Shown piece by piece: positions 22,030 through 34,372 of a stretch of DNA of 64,000 nucleotides. The stretch is from Gigaspora rosea (taxonomy: Eukaryota; Glomeromycota; Glomeromycetes; Diversisporales; Gigasporaceae). The notes under the pieces were generated by a model. The model ran no database searches. It was not told the origin of the DNA and worked only from the letters and a program-made list of their open reading frames with translations. Position 1 is the first letter of the stretch. The number at the start of each line of letters is the position of its first letter. A program made the translations under genes and the position numbers. Where the stretch lies: positions 208,750-272,749 of the forward strand of contig QKWP01000251.1 of assembly GCA_003550325.1 (NCBI GenBank), in the 5' to 3' direction.

Positions 22030-23360
22030 GATGTTACTAAGTGATTCATACATTTAATAGTTTATACACAAAAACATAAGTTTTATATTAGAAGGCAATT
22101 CACTAGTAATATAATGTTGGTAATTTGGCATTAATTTTATTTAATCAAGAGAGTTTATCAAGGGAGATTATTAAATATTATTATTATTAATTGAAGGTTG
22201 GAATCCTATAAGATGTCCTTTAACAATGAGAAAACACAGTGCTTTTATATCTTCTATTCTTTTAATGAATTCATGAGGCTTAGGGGTAAGAATTTATGAA
22301 ACTAGTTCTAATGTAGGGGCTTTGTTAAGGATTTGCAATACATCAACTAATTCTTTCTTTTCCTTCTGGTTTTTTCAAGGCACTAGAATTGTGAGAAAGA
22401 TTTTCTTTGAGGCTGCATCAGTTTTGCTAAAATCTTCTCTTGCCAATCACTAATTCCATAGTAATGGTCAAAAGTTCTAACACTAACATGATCTAGTGAT
22501 TAATGATTCTGATTTTCAGAAATATCACTTTTGGCCCATGACAGCGATTAGTAGATGAAATTTTTTGATATTAAAATTTTAGAAAAATTTCTTTATTTTG
22601 ACAAAGAAAATTTCTCATTACACCTGATCTTCAAATTTAATTGGTAGATTATTGGGGTGTGATATACAAGCACATCGCAGGATGCAATGCCTAATTAAGT
22701 CCTATATGCAGCAAAAAAAAGTCCCTGGAAATAGGTATCTTTACTTTAGAAGTAAAATATAAAATTTGGTTAGGTGGTTATCAATATATATCTTTATTCA
22801 AATTTATAGAAAAATTTCATGATTATTTCGATAGATATTTGAATATTTCCAATGAAGATATCTTGACAACTACCCAACCAAATTTGATAAATTTTTTATT
22901 TAAATTCTGCAGATCTGTAGAATCAAAATAAAAAATTCATTGAATTTGGTTAGGTAATTGCCAAGATACCTTTGTTCGAATTTTATAAAAATTTTTCACA
23001 ATTATTATTTCAAACCTTTGATTGAAGATATATTAAAAGCCACCTAATAATACGATAATTTTTTTTTACTGTAAATGAATCCGTAGAATCAAAATAAAAA
23101 ATTTATTAAATTTGGTTAGGTGGTCACTGAGATATTTTCACTCAAAATTTCAACAAATTGGTGCAACTTTATTTGATAGAGTTTTGATTTTTTTTCTGAA
23201 TTTAAATGAAGACATCTCGACGACCATCTGACCAAATTTGATGAAACACTTTTTATTTGAATTTAATAAATCAGCAAAAAAATTTCATCGGATTTAGTCA
23301 GGCGGCTGTCGAGAGATATCTTCGAAGTTTTAAAAATTTCATTTTTAATGGGGTATAAAT
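22030..23360. repeat. Degenerate repeat region, 'ACCAAATTTGATGAA...GATATCTCGACAACC'
   Basis: From about 22560, units built on 'TTTGGTTAGGTGGT' plus 'GATATCTT' and its reverse complement ('GATATCTTGACAACTACC' plus 'CAACCAAATTTGATAAA') alternate at 100-170 bp spacing, giving overlapping small inverted repeats. The preceding part (22030-22550) shows nothing recognisable. Confidence 0.6.
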
Positions 23361-23524
23361 ACTAGCCCCTTTCAAGAATATTTGATCAAATCTCATTGGT
23401 AAACCTTATTCACATGACTAATGAAGTTCATGCTTGTTGTGATTGACTTGTTTGATTTCCAGGGGACAGTTAACAGAGAGGGGTGACGTTAATTAATCTA
23501 ATTATCAATTTTAAACGTCCTAAG

Positions 23525-24672
23525 TACTAAACAAGTAAGTAATTTGTGAGTAATCAACACAATTATTAAGTAAATTGCATTATCATTTTGCAAAGATTAT
23601 TAGTGATCGTATCATCGTACTATGTTTATAATTGGGCACTCTATGATATCAATTGTTTCGGCAAAAATTTTTTATATTTCTGCTTTTCACTTGGCAACGC
23701 TCTTATGTTATAGCCTCGAATAAAATTCTAGAAATGCTTTAATAATTTCGGATTTTACATAGCAGTTTTTGCATTTTCTTGATTTTATTTCCCATAAAAA
23801 TTTATCAATCGCGTGTAGCATTGATAACAAATTTTCTCTTTTAAATATATTCATAAACTTCAAGTTTAAATAAATCCTTATGCTAATAATAATATACTCT
23901 TATCTACTAGGACTCACTCGACAATTTTTATAAAAATGCTAAACTTCTTGAAAGATGACAGTCACAACCGATATTCCCGCTAAAAACAGAGTATGCAGTT
24001 TTTGATCATTAAGAAAATTGAAAATTTTTCTAGAGAAAATATTCACTCGATAAGTATTAAATCAAGCAAGTAATTTATTGAGCAATCAATACGATTATTA
24101 ATTAAATTACGCTATCGTTTTGCAAAGGTTATTAGTGACCATATCACCGCATTATGTTATATTTAGCACTCTATAATATCGATGATTTGATTAAAATCCT
24201 GCACTTCGCTGTGTAAAAAAATTTTTGGTTTTCACGTGGTAACATTCATATGGGTGTCAGTAGAAACAAAGCAAATCATTTTTAGTAATTGTTTTTAAAA
24301 ATTTATATTAAAATATCTTAACAACTATTAAACCAGTCATGATAAAAATTTTTTTATTTATTTCTATTATTTAAATAAAAAAAAAATTATCAATATATCA
24401 ATATTTTAATCTAAATTTTAAAAAAATTTACTTAGAAAAAATTTACTTGGTTTCTACTGATATCCCATATGTTGTTGCCTCGAGTATAATTCTTACAAAT
24501 GCTTTATAATTGCGAATTTTACTTAACAGTTTTTTCATTTTCTTGATTTTGTTTCCCATATGAATTTATCAATCGCATTAACATCGATAACAAGTTTTCT
24601 CTTTTATATATCTTCATAAACTTCAAATTTAAATAAATCCTTATACTAATAATAATATACTCTTATCAAATA
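23525..24672. repeat. Tandem duplication of about 390 bp, second copy interrupted
   Basis: The segment 23525-23905 is repeated at 24050-24672 with many substitutions. Shared landmarks in order are 'aagtaatttgtgagtaatc', 'attttgcaaagattattagtg', 'gcattttcttgattttattt' and 'aataatatactcttatc'. The second copy is longer because it holds the insertion at 24253-24465. Neither copy has an open frame. Confidence 0.75.
24253..24465. mobile_element. 213-bp MITE with CATATG target duplication
   Basis: Ends GGTGTCAGTAGAAACAAAG and CTTGGTTTCTACTGATATCC form an imperfect inverted repeat. CATATG flanks it (24247-24252 and 24466-24471). The insertion-free state is visible in the first copy of the surrounding tandem duplication (near 23695-23705), which confirms the boundaries. 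Superfamily not assigned. Confidence 0.7.
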
Positions 24673-24900
24673 CGTTTAAGTAATGACAGTTCATATACGC
24701 TTGGCTTTTGAAAGATGTAGATAACTTTTAGTTTATTGAACACCTAACATGACAGGTGACATTGGGGTGCTACGTCACTAAGTAAATCAAATCTATATCA
24801 GGTCACCTTAAAATTTCATTATCAGAAGATTTAAATTAAAATTTGATGACCGCATTGATTCAAAATATATCATGTAAATTTAATATAAAAACATCCAAAC

Positions 24901-26331
24901 TAGAGATGGGAAAAATGCGCATTTTATAATAAAATGCGCATGAATGCGCATTAATGCGCATGATATATAAAATGCGCATGATACCGCATGATAAAAAAAA
25001 TTTTTTTAATTTTCATCTTTATTATTGATAATATATCTAAATAAAGATATTAATATTGGTTCTTAATCAGATTTTGCCTATATATATAAATTTTTACAAA
25101 TTAGCTAATTGTAAACTTCATCGTTGCTTATCTTATATAATTTGACACCTGACCCGTGGCTCTGCCACGGGAGCTTAGTATAAACTTTAAAATCTTAGTT
25201 AAAATCTGCAAATTCGCATTATATAATATCCATAAATATGCTGAGTTAGTTTGCATTATATCGTCACAAAAAAATTCTATTACTGAACATACTATTCTAT
25301 TAACTACAGTATATGGTTAAGATTGAGTTAGTTTGCATTAAAATTATGTTATTATAAAATTCTGTCACAGAATTCACACTCTATTTCAGTATGGTTGAGC
25401 CAGTTTTTATTAGAATTATTGTGATTTTTATCATGAGTTTTTATAAAAATTCTATTACAAAATTTGTTCGCTATACCAGTAATTGCAATATATAGTGGGT
25501 TAGTTGAATTAGTATATAAGCTAAGGTTGTTACAAAGCTCATTACTCCAATAACAGATAATATGCAGCTTAGTTTTATTGGTGAATGCAATTTTAAAATA
25601 AGTGTTGCAAAGAGAAAACCTTATATTGCTATATTAGTTTTAGCACATTGATCACCTTTTGAACATAACCGTAATTTTATTGGTTGCATAAAACTACGAG
25701 TCACTGAGAAAATTAGTTGATTATCAGGCGGCAAAAATTCTGACCAAAAATTCTAGAAATCAATCATCTAAATATTTGGTTGAATGTAACTTTTTTATTG
25801 ATATTCACTAATATATTCACTATTTTTTTATTAATCATATGTTTTATCTATAGCGGAGCATTTGTCGTATTCTTGCACTTGTTCTTGCACTTGCACTTGT
25901 TCTTGAACTTAAGACCATTATACAAAACGTTTTCAAATTCGTGACCTTTTTTAGCCCAAAATAGTTTGTAAATATTATGCAATCAAACGAAAAAAGTAAA
26001 TTGGGAAATTCACGTTCACGATTTTGTTTTGTTTAAGCGTGTTAATAAGGGCATTAAAAAATGATTGAATAATTACTCGAATGTTATAATAGTCATAGTC
26101 ATCTTACGTATTTCTGTTAGTTTTCGGATACGACCAATCAACAATGTTAAAGCGAACAGATCCGGAATTGAAGTATATAGATAGATTAGAATTTTAATTA
26201 CACTTATTTTATTTAATTTTTCTATATAAAATTTTGATGGGATAAAATGCGCATGATTCGGAAACATGCGCATTAATGCGCATTCATGCGCATGATTGAG
26301 GAATCATGCGCACGCATGAAACCCATCTCTA
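24901..26331. mobile_element. Non-autonomous hAT element, 1431 bp, ATGCGCA subterminal repeats
   Basis: Ends TAGAGATGGG and CCCATCTCTA, flanked by a perfect 8-bp duplication ATCCAAAC (24893-24900 and 26332-26339). Six or more copies of ATGCGCAT lie just inside each end, typical of hAT transposase-binding arrays. The interior contains degenerate roughly 100-bp units ('GAGTTAGTTTGCATTA...', 25200-25520) and a CCCGTGGC-TCT-GCCACGGG hairpin (25153-25171). No transposase frame is present. A second, inverted copy lies at 60370-61991. The intact duplication argues for a fairly recent insertion. Confidence 0.92.
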
Positions 26332-26339
26332 ATCCAAAC

Positions 26340-27435
26340 TTCTTTTAGATACACAATCGAATTTCTTTCTCTATCAAGATTTTCTAAAAAATAATCGTTT
26401 CTAGTGCAATACATTTACAAAGTTACGAAGCATTTTTTTCTAAATATTATGAAACATTGGCTCCGAATAGAATATTTAAATATTCTTTAGTTTTTTAATA
26501 ATAAAATTTTAAATTTAAGCCGGATTTGGGTTTTTTTATTTAAATATAAAAAATGGCTTCGTAACTTTTCTCATAGAGACTTAATATTAATTTTCGCAAA
26601 ATATTATTTTGAACTATGTTATAGTTAGAGCTGTGCATCTATTTTTGTCATTTTGTATATAAATTATATAGCATCGATTTTGATTATAAAATTTGATACG
26701 GTATCACTATCATGGCCAATTGTTTCACGAAAAATTCTATAATAAATTTTTATATGATACCATACATACTGTAGTATACATAGTTTTGATTTACTTAGTT
26801 GACGTAGCACCCCAAGGAGACATGCATATTATTCAAGTTATCAATTTATTCTAATAGGTCACAAGGGCGGTCTTAATAGAATCAGATCAAGCGAATTTCT
26901 TTTAATTGCGGAACATGATTATTATAATTTTATATTTTAAAAGGAGATAACGATAAAGTTGTATTTTGACGAAATTTAATTAAATAAAAATTATCCATCG
27001 TTACGTATTATGATTACGTCAGAATGCATTGAATCATTTAAAACCGTTTTTAAATTAAACAATCATGATTTTTAACATGTTGTTTCCAATCAAGATTCGT
27101 ATTTATTGATTGTGTCCGATTTGATTACCACCGAGAAGATTATGAACGTGATAACTTGACAATTTGAACTAATTTCTGGCGTCCCTATGACTTAAAGCCA
27201 TAAAATCAAATATAACAATACTACCTACCCAATCATTTCTTCTCCTAACAACTTAAATTACCAATTATTCAATCAATTATATTTACAACCTTTAAATCAT
27301 CAAAATTTTGTTAATATTTAAAAACAAATGGAGACTTTGAATAAATATTATTTTAAAATCATTAATAATTTAGTAAAAAAATATTATTTTAAGATCATTA
27401 ATAATTTAGTAAAAAAAAAAAAAAAACAAGTAATT
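26340..27435. other. Gene-free region downstream of gene 2
   Basis: AT-rich, no supported gene. A 46-bp phrase ending in 'attattttaagatcattaat' is duplicated in tandem at 27345-27410, next to the stop codon of gene 2. Confidence 0.45.
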
Positions 27436-29894
27436 TTAATATAAATCATCAGGAATTTCATATTGTTCTAATCTAATTGATATTTCTTGTGTGATATGTT
27501 GCCTGATATACACATGATTCGAATGTTTTGGTATTTCAATGAAAGGTTTAATTTTATTAGCTTCTAAAAATTGCTTTTTTATTCTATTTTCATCATCAGG
27601 ATTTTCTATTTCTTCGATCCAATAAGTAATTAAAGCATTAACAGATCGGATAGTAGGTCGTTTTTTCGGATCTGAATTCATGCATCGTTTGGCTAATTCA
27701 ATATAACAATCTGGTGTACCAGATCTAAATTTTGGTCGTAAACCGTGACAAATTTCTATCGCAAGTTCATTATCATAATTATACCCATCAAAAGCCTTTC
27801 TTCCCGTTGATATTTCTGTCATAATGATACCCAAAGCATAAATATCAACTGTATTTGTATGTGGTTTTTCTTGTAAAATTTCTGGTGCTATATAAGGTAA
27901 AACTCCATACACTTCTTTTTTTGAATTAGAAATTCCTAAATCTGTAATATAAGCGTTATCCAATTCGTCTTGCAAAATGTTTCCACTATGAAGATCTCGA
28001 TGTTCGAATCCTTGTGAATGAATTGCTTCAAGATCTGATGTTATGCAACTTAATAAATTTAGTTTATCTTCCCATTTTAATTGCGATACTTCGTAAAGAT
28101 TATCACGTAAAGATCCCTTTTTCGCATATTTAAAAATAAGCATGTAATTTCCTGAATTATCTCTCGACAGTCCGTAGCATTTTAAAAATGATGGGTTTTT
28201 ATATCCGATTTCGCAAAATGCTTTTAACTTTTAAAAAATTATTAATAATAAATTTTAAAATATTATACAACATATAATAAATTTACCTCGTCAAAAAAAT
28301 CTTGATCATGAATTTTTTTAATTGCGAACGAATAATGACGATGAGAACTCTTATAATGAATTAGGCATTTAGCATGATATACAGTTGCAAATCCACCCTT
28401 CCCAATCTCTTTAATATCTTCAAATTTATCATATGGAATCCATAACAATTGATACCTCTCATCATCCAATATATTTTTCACATTGTCATCAACATCAGAA
28501 TACGAAAATTTTTTTATTTCTATTATTTAAATTAATAAAGATTTAGTAAAATAAGATTAAATTAAGAAAAAAAATAAATACCTTGAAATTTGTTTTTTTC
28601 TCTATTAATTATAATTATTATATAAATAAATAATTAGTACTCTAATTAAAATTGAGCTTTTTTTTTTTTTTTAGAAAAAAAAAACTTACGTTCGAAACCA
28701 AAACTCGGCCTCTTTTAAATTCTTTTTTGTTCCAATACCATTCCGATAGCAATATCCAACATTTCTTATCCCATCAACATAACCCAGTTTAGCAGATTCT
28801 AAAAACAATTCAAAAGCTTGTTTTAAATCCTTTTTAACTCCAATTCCATTCTGATAACATATTCCAAGATTACAAATTGCACTATCATTCATCATTTCGG
28901 CAGCTTTTTGATAATAATAAAATGCCTTATTTTCGTCTTTTTTAATTCCTTCTCCAAATTGATAACATTCTCCGATATTATTCATTCCACTAGCATTTCC
29001 CATAATTGCAGATTTTTGATAATAAGCAAATGCCTTCTGTTCATCCTTTTCAACACCGGTACCATTATAATAACAATATCCAACCATATTCATTCCACCA
29101 GAATGCCTCATCTCTGCAGATTTTTGATAATAAATAAATGCTTTTTGTTCATCCTTTTCGACTCCAATTCCAAGTTGATAACAAATTCCAGCATTAAATA
29201 TTCCACGAGAATACCCCATTTTAGCAGATTTTTGATAATAAATGAATGTCATATGTTCATCTTTTTCAACACCAATTCCATTATCATAACAATATCCAAC
29301 ATTATTTATTCCCAAAGCATCACCTAATTCAGCGGATTTTAGATAATAAATGAATGCTTTATGTTCGTCCTTTTCAACGCCAATTCCTTTTTCATAACAA
29401 TATCCAACACTATTTGTTCCATTAGCATGTCCCAACTCTGCTGACTTTTGATAATAAATGAATGCTTTATGTTCATTATATTCAATTCCAATTCCTTTAA
29501 GATAACAATATCCAGTATTAAATGCACCATTTGCGCTTCCCATCTCTGCAGATTTTTGAAAACAAATGAATGCTTTTTGTTCATCCTTTTCAACACCAAT
29601 TCCTTTATAATAACAATATCCAACATTAAATGCACCATTTGCGTTTCCTAATTCTGCAGATTTTCGATAATAAATGAGTGCTTTTTGTTCATCCTTTTCA
29701 ACACCAATTCCTTTATAATAACAATATCCAACTTGAAATGTTCCATTAGCATCACCCTTTTCTGCTAATTTTTGATAATAACTAAATGATTTACGGTCAT
29801 CTTTTTCACTTTCTATTTCACATAGATAATTGTTACTAAGGTTAGAAGAGTCTGATTTTTGATGATTAAACAATTTATTATAAATATTCTTCAT
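27436..29894 (-). CDS. Sel1-repeat/TKL-kinase fusion, canonical HRD (gene 2)
   Basis: Predicted 749 aa from four exons: 29894-28690, 28601-28582, 28519-28287 and 28227-27436; GT-AG introns of 88, 62 and 59 bp. Exons 2-4 have exactly the lengths of those in gene 1 (20, 233, 792 nt). Eleven Sel1-like repeats of 36 aa fill residues 18-401. The kinase domain has Gly loop IGKGGFATV at 447-455, Lys476 in FAIK, HRDLHSGN from 562, DLG at 582-584 and APE at 600-602, so the catalytic Asp (564) is kept and the protein may be active. The conserved C-terminal tail (PKHSNHVYIRQ) follows. Together these suggest a soluble signalling kinase whose solenoid recruits partners. The start ATG at 29894 aligns with gene 1 (MKNIYNKLF against MKKIYNKLF). 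Fungal TKL kinases with Sel1 repeats are an expanded class in Glomeromycotina; the ligand is unknown. Confidence 0.92.
28582..28601 (-). other. 20-nt microexon of gene 2
   Basis: AGAAAAAAACAAATTTCAAG on the minus strand, flanked by AG and GT. It completes Thr402 (AC+A) and gives EKNKFQ, then G+AA (Glu409) across the next junction. Same length, phase and position as in gene 1, with conserved protein sequence; this conservation is the main support. Confidence 0.8.
28690..29843 (-). repeat. Coding tandem repeat, about 11 x 108 bp (Sel1 units)
   Basis: Tandem Sel1 codons of gene 2. Individual units are closer to some neighbours than to the equivalent unit in gene 1, as expected if units are gained and lost by unequal exchange. 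Confidence 0.85.
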
Positions 29895-30782
29895 TCTGGT
29901 TTTTTTCTTTATTGAGAAAAATCAAAGATTCGAACCTTTATTCGAATAATTTAAAAAGTACGTACGTATTTTGTATGGCTCAACTAATTATGAAATAATG
30001 GTTGGTCACAGATTAATTTAAATTTGTGATCATCAGATTATCATTTGTTAGTATCGGTATGAATTAGTTAAAGATCTGTATGAATATTAAATATGTTATA
30101 CCAGTACGATCACATGGAATGTGCAACATGAAATGTGGACGTTCAACTTTTTTGATGTCCACTATGCTGATTTTTACAAAATCGTTTTTTGGTAGGAGTA
30201 ATGATTTTCATTTATTCATTTTTGGAAGGAGTTAAGATTTTTGCATCTAATCTTGCATGTAGATCACGCTTTATGCAAAGCTGACGTTTTGATAAATGGT
30301 ATAGTATAGTTCAAGATGGTGGGAACATATATTCGTTAATTTATGTGCGGTTTAATAATCTATGTTTTGGATGATGCGCATGGTGTATTTTGTGGTTTCG
30401 CATAAATTTTTTGATTTTTTTGGCATTACCAGTACGATCACGTTTCATGTGTAACATAAATGTGGTAAGGATTTCGCTTATGATTTTCAATTTCTAATAT
30501 GATAATTTCATTGTACTTGTCATTTAAAGTAAGGGCGTTTCAAATGTTGGTCATTAATTACGATATTCTTTCTATCTTAAAGCTTTAACAGGTAATTATT
30601 AGGATACTGTATTTTGAATTTGTGACTATTACTATGGCGACGTTCTCTTGACTAATGTAATGTGACATCATTGTTGATCGATATATTAATTTATCAAAAA
30701 TGATGCTCAAATTTTTTAAATTCATATTTTTTAGAATTTTGCATTTTCGTTACGGCTTCATTGTTTATTAGGTTTTGCTACT

Positions 30783-30784
<2 letters not shown>
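29895..30784. other. Upstream region of gene 2 with ACCAGTACGATCAC repeats
   Basis: No gene. The phrase 'ataccagtacgatcacatgg' at 30097 and 'taccagtacgatcacgtttc' at 30423 match the pair at 18345-18520, including following text ('gttcaacttttttgatg', 'taatgattttcatttatt'). The first 150 bp resembles the upstream region of gene 1. Confidence 0.5.

Positions 30785-30843
<59 letters not shown>
30785..30843. repeat. Poly(T) run of about 59 bases
   Basis: Uninterrupted T on the plus strand. It could be the 3' tail of a minus-strand retroposed sequence, but the adjacent bases show no recognised LINE or SINE body, and assembly length errors are likely here. Confidence 0.85.
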
Positions 30844-30845
<2 letters not shown>

Positions 30846-30876
30846 CTTGGGTTCGTCTAAGCAACTAGTTCACTTC

Positions 30877-31140
30877 AAAGACATCACATTTCACTGACAC
30901 TCGTTTCACTAATAAGCCTATTTTACAGATGATCGCTTTACAGACGATTTCATTTCGTAAACAATATATTTTACTGACAGCTCATTTTTGCAAAGTAATT
31001 CTAATTATTATCGTTAAGATTAAGTGTAGAATCAAGTTATATGAGCTATTAGTTGTCTGCGAAATGAACTCGTCTGTAAATTAATCATCTGTAAAATAAG
31101 CTTGCCAGTGATACGAGTGTCAATAAAATGTGAAATCTTT
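30877..31140. mobile_element. Foldback repeat, 'TCACATTTCACTGACACTCG' family
   Basis: Arms AAAGACATCACATTTCACTG and its counterpart ending CAATAAAATGTGAAATCTTT face each other around a centre near 31000-31020. Internal short phrases 'TTTCACTGACA' and 'TTTACAGACGA' repeat in each arm. A related foldback sits at 50620-50795, and single arms occur at 32506-32700 and 63360-63530. Confidence 0.6.
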
Positions 31141-31581
31141 AAAATGATTGTTAGCATGACAGATTCCTTAGTGACAATTATCAGAAGCTACGGTAATTTG
31201 GGGAGTTAGTCAAAATGCAAGATTGGAAGACTTTATGGAATTACATATTCGATTTGTTGCCTCAACCTTAGACGCGGGTATTTTCTGGTAAATACACGTA
31301 ATTGTTGGAATCGAATTACTAAAAAATTATCCTTTTTTCTAGGGTAATATATTATTGCTTGTTTAATTTTTGGTAGGTAAATATGGGTTCCGCGACCATT
31401 CAGGCAATGCAAGGGCCTCCTATCTGATGATTAGTCGCTGTAGATGCAATGACAGTACAAGGGTAAATTGAAGTTTAATTCGGTTCACTTAAACGATTGT
31501 GTTTCAAAAGAATGCAAATCACCAGAGTGAGTATGAAATTTAATTTGTTCACTTTAACGTTTCAAGAAAATGCATGTATGA

Positions 31582-31698
31582 TTAGGCCGCGCAAAGCTAA
31601 TTTTTCGTTTTGCATAACCTAGTGTTTCAAAGTTCCGGTCGGCGGGTCGGACTTTTTTTTTTTAAAAAAAAAAGAGAAATTAACTTTGCGTGGCCTAA
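31582..31698. mobile_element. MITE, TTAGGCC-ended, 117 bp
   Basis: TTAGGCCGCGCAAAGCTAAT at the left and ATTAACTTTGCGTGGCCTAA at the right pair with two mismatches. The centre contains 'ggtcggcgggtcgga' and a T/A run. Two longer relatives follow at 31718 and 34373. Confidence 0.7.
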
Positions 31699-31717
31699 AT
31701 TAATTCATGTTCGCATC

Positions 31718-31919
31718 TAAGGTCACGCAAAGTTAATTCATCAGTTTGCATAATATGGGATCAAAAAATTGGTTTTTTTTTATCGGACCTATTGGGTAAT
31801 TCCGAAAAATTAAAGAATGGAATAATTGGCACTATAGGAATTTTTTTTTAAAAAAATTTTTTTTTGAAAAATTGGGTCAGCGGGTTATACAAAACGAAAA
31901 ATTAACTTTGCTGGCCTTA
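31718..31919. mobile_element. MITE, TAAGG-ended relative, 202 bp
   Basis: TAAGGTCACGCAAAGTTAAT at the left pairs imperfectly with ATTAACTTTGCTGGCCTTA at the right, with 'gggttatacaaaacg' inside the right end matching 'cagtttgcataa' inside the left. Same family as 31582-31698. Confidence 0.65.
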
Positions 31920-32215
31920 ATGTAATTATTTAAATTCTGTTCACTTTAATGTTAACGGGCTTTTCAACTATATTTGGTTTCAGAAAAGAAAACCAAATAG
32001 ATTACGTCCAGTAAAAAATATGAATGGAAGCCGATGACAGGTTTTCCCTTACCTGGCGCACGTGATCGTACTGGTCCTGCGCGGCATCGCATGCTGCGCA
32101 GCTATCTTATTTATAGTAATAATTAAAGTGTCTGACGTACGTACGTTGTAACAGGGCAAATTGTGGCTTGAAATAAATCATGTGTCGGATGTATATTTAG
32201 CCGCTGTGGCTCAGG

Positions 32216-33631
32216 TAGGGTGCGGGACTGGCCGGGTCGGGCCGGGCCTGCTTAGACCCGAAACTCAGCCCGAAAATTATTTGTAAGCCCGAGCCCGGCC
32301 CGTGAAGAAAAAAAAGCCCGAGAAATAAAGCGGGCCGGGCCTTATTTAAAACTATGCCCGACCCGGCCCGGCCCGCAGATTTATATGCATTACTAAAATT
32401 TTTTACTTACAGCATTATCATAATTCCCGAATGATTGTTCGGTCGATCCGGTTAAGTTATAGATGTATTGAGATTTTTATTTAATATTTATTTATGGTAT
32501 CAGGATCACTCGGTTTCGATCAACTTACCAATAATTACTTCACAGAAAACTTAATTCACAGAGAATTAATTTCAGGCAAGGTTATTTTGCAACCGGGTAA
32601 TTCACGGACAAGTCCGTTTTATAAAAGGTATTTCACCAAAAGCAAATTTCGCAGGCAAATTAATTCTAGTCATTGTCGTTAGAGTCAGGTTTAAGTTTAA
32701 AGTTGGTGCAATTTATAAAAAAAAATTGTTGGTACAATATATTGAATTAATCGTCTGTAAAATAATTATATCTACGAATTAAGTTTTCAACATGCGTTTG
32801 TCGGTGAAATAATGCGGATATAGATTCATTTATTTATTCTGTTCGATTATTTTATTTTTATTTCAAAAGAATCGACAATATAATTTAGTCTACAAGGATA
32901 ATGAGGTTTTAACCCCTTCGAAAATTAATTTATTTAACTTATTACAATATTAATTATATTATATAGTTAATAGACTCGTAGCAACCAATAACGGTTTTAT
33001 TGGCAGACGAAAGATCCGAAGGATCGTTTTCACATGACAATTAAAAAAACATCTGACTTTGAATTTAATGTGCTAGCCAGGGGATCAGATTGCGAGCGCA
33101 TTAAATTCAAGGCCAGATGCGCTGTTATTGGATGCGAAATATTCAGTAACGGATTTATTTTCTTTTTTTTTATAGCAAATAAATCACTTGAGCTTAATTG
33201 AGTCTATTTGGTGTATAAATAGTACTTATACGACCTACATTTATTATTAAAAAGAAAAACAAAATAATGTAAATAATATATTATATTGCAGAAAATTTTA
33301 ATTTTAAGATGTACTTATATAACGTTCCTGGCTTTAGCGAAACTGCGTCGCGCAGCTAACACAATTCTTCAATTTTCAGAGAACCCGATTTTCGCTATGA
33401 AGTTAATAATTTGATTGGTTAATTTACTTATGATTTTGACAATAAGTTTACCGGGTATTATCGGGCCTAATCGGGCTTTCTTATAAAGCTTGAACCCGGC
33501 CCGATATTTAACGAGCCCGATTTGTGTTTGGCCCGAACAATAGCGGGCTCAAAAATTATAGGCCCGAACTGGACCAAAGCCCGGCCCGGCCCGCAAGTTT
33601 CCGGGCTTAGCCCGGCCCGTCCCGCACCCTA
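32216..33631. mobile_element. Non-autonomous hAT element, 1416 bp, CCCGGCCCG subterminal repeats
   Basis: Ends TAGGGTGCGGGAC and GTCCCGCACCCTA with a perfect 8-bp duplication GGCTCAGG (32208-32215 and 33632-33639). The outer 150-170 bp on each side are GC-rich arrays of GCCCGGCCCG-like units, in sharp contrast to the AT-rich interior. No transposase. The interior (about 32490-33450) includes dispersed-repeat sequence also found at 63270-63780: a 'TTACTTCACAGAAAACTTAA' block and 'ACGTTCCTGGCTTTAGCG'. A plus-strand 62-codon frame at 32494 is part of that repeat. Confidence 0.92.
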
Positions 33632-33704
33632 GGCTCAGGATAGAATCTAGCAAAATTAGTATAGTAAGCGAATTACCTGTTTCACCGGGTCGAAGGTTGG
33701 GAAA

Positions 33705-34372
33705 GTTGAATTAGTTTGATTAATTTGATTTATTTGATTTATCTGATTTATCGAATTTGTTTAATTAGTCGCATTTATCGAATTAGTTTAATTAGTTGAA
33801 TTAGTTTAATTTATCGAACTTGATAACTTGTTAGAGCAAGTAAGAGTAGAAGAAATAAAGAGACGCATTCATGTAAAAAGTTTAAATACGATGTCTTTTG
33901 TCTCCACAATAAAGCAACTCACTTGGAGTTTGAATAACTAATAACTCAGTAAGAGTTGACAACTCAGTTGGGCTTGAGAGCTCGAAGCTTAGGGAAAAGC
34001 TCAGATAGAGTTCACTACTAGTTCACTTAGTTGAGTTATACCCTTCAAAATTAGAGTATAAATGTTAGCTTTAGTAATTCCCTTATAAACTAATAAACCC
34101 CGATAGGTGATATTAAAGTCTAATACCGTGAACTCATATTAGAGCCTCGTGAAATAGGGCCTGAATATGGAGTACAGTATCACATTAATCCAACCCCGTT
34201 GTACGGATTGAATTTTTGGACTATTGAGCATAAGTGTAACCTTGTACGTACGTACGTACGTATTTAGATTTTACACTAATTAACATATGTATATCTTCTT
34301 ATTCCAGAGCTCTATTCGACCCTAGTTGCTCGGACCAATTCTATCCACGCCTCAATTGAAGCCTTACCATTA
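33705..34372 (+). mobile_element. LTR-like fossil, copy 1, split by an inserted element
   Basis: Direct-repeat partner of 36005-36500: both contain 'aagtaagagtag', 'aaatacgatgtctttt', an ATAAAG signal, 'aagctcagatagagtt', 'cctcgtga.ata' and 'gagctctattcgaccct'. After 34372 the homology stops at a TTAGG-ended insertion and resumes at about 35385-35480. It looks like an old LTR of an unidentified LTR retroelement, broken and without recognisable coding parts. Confidence 0.5.
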
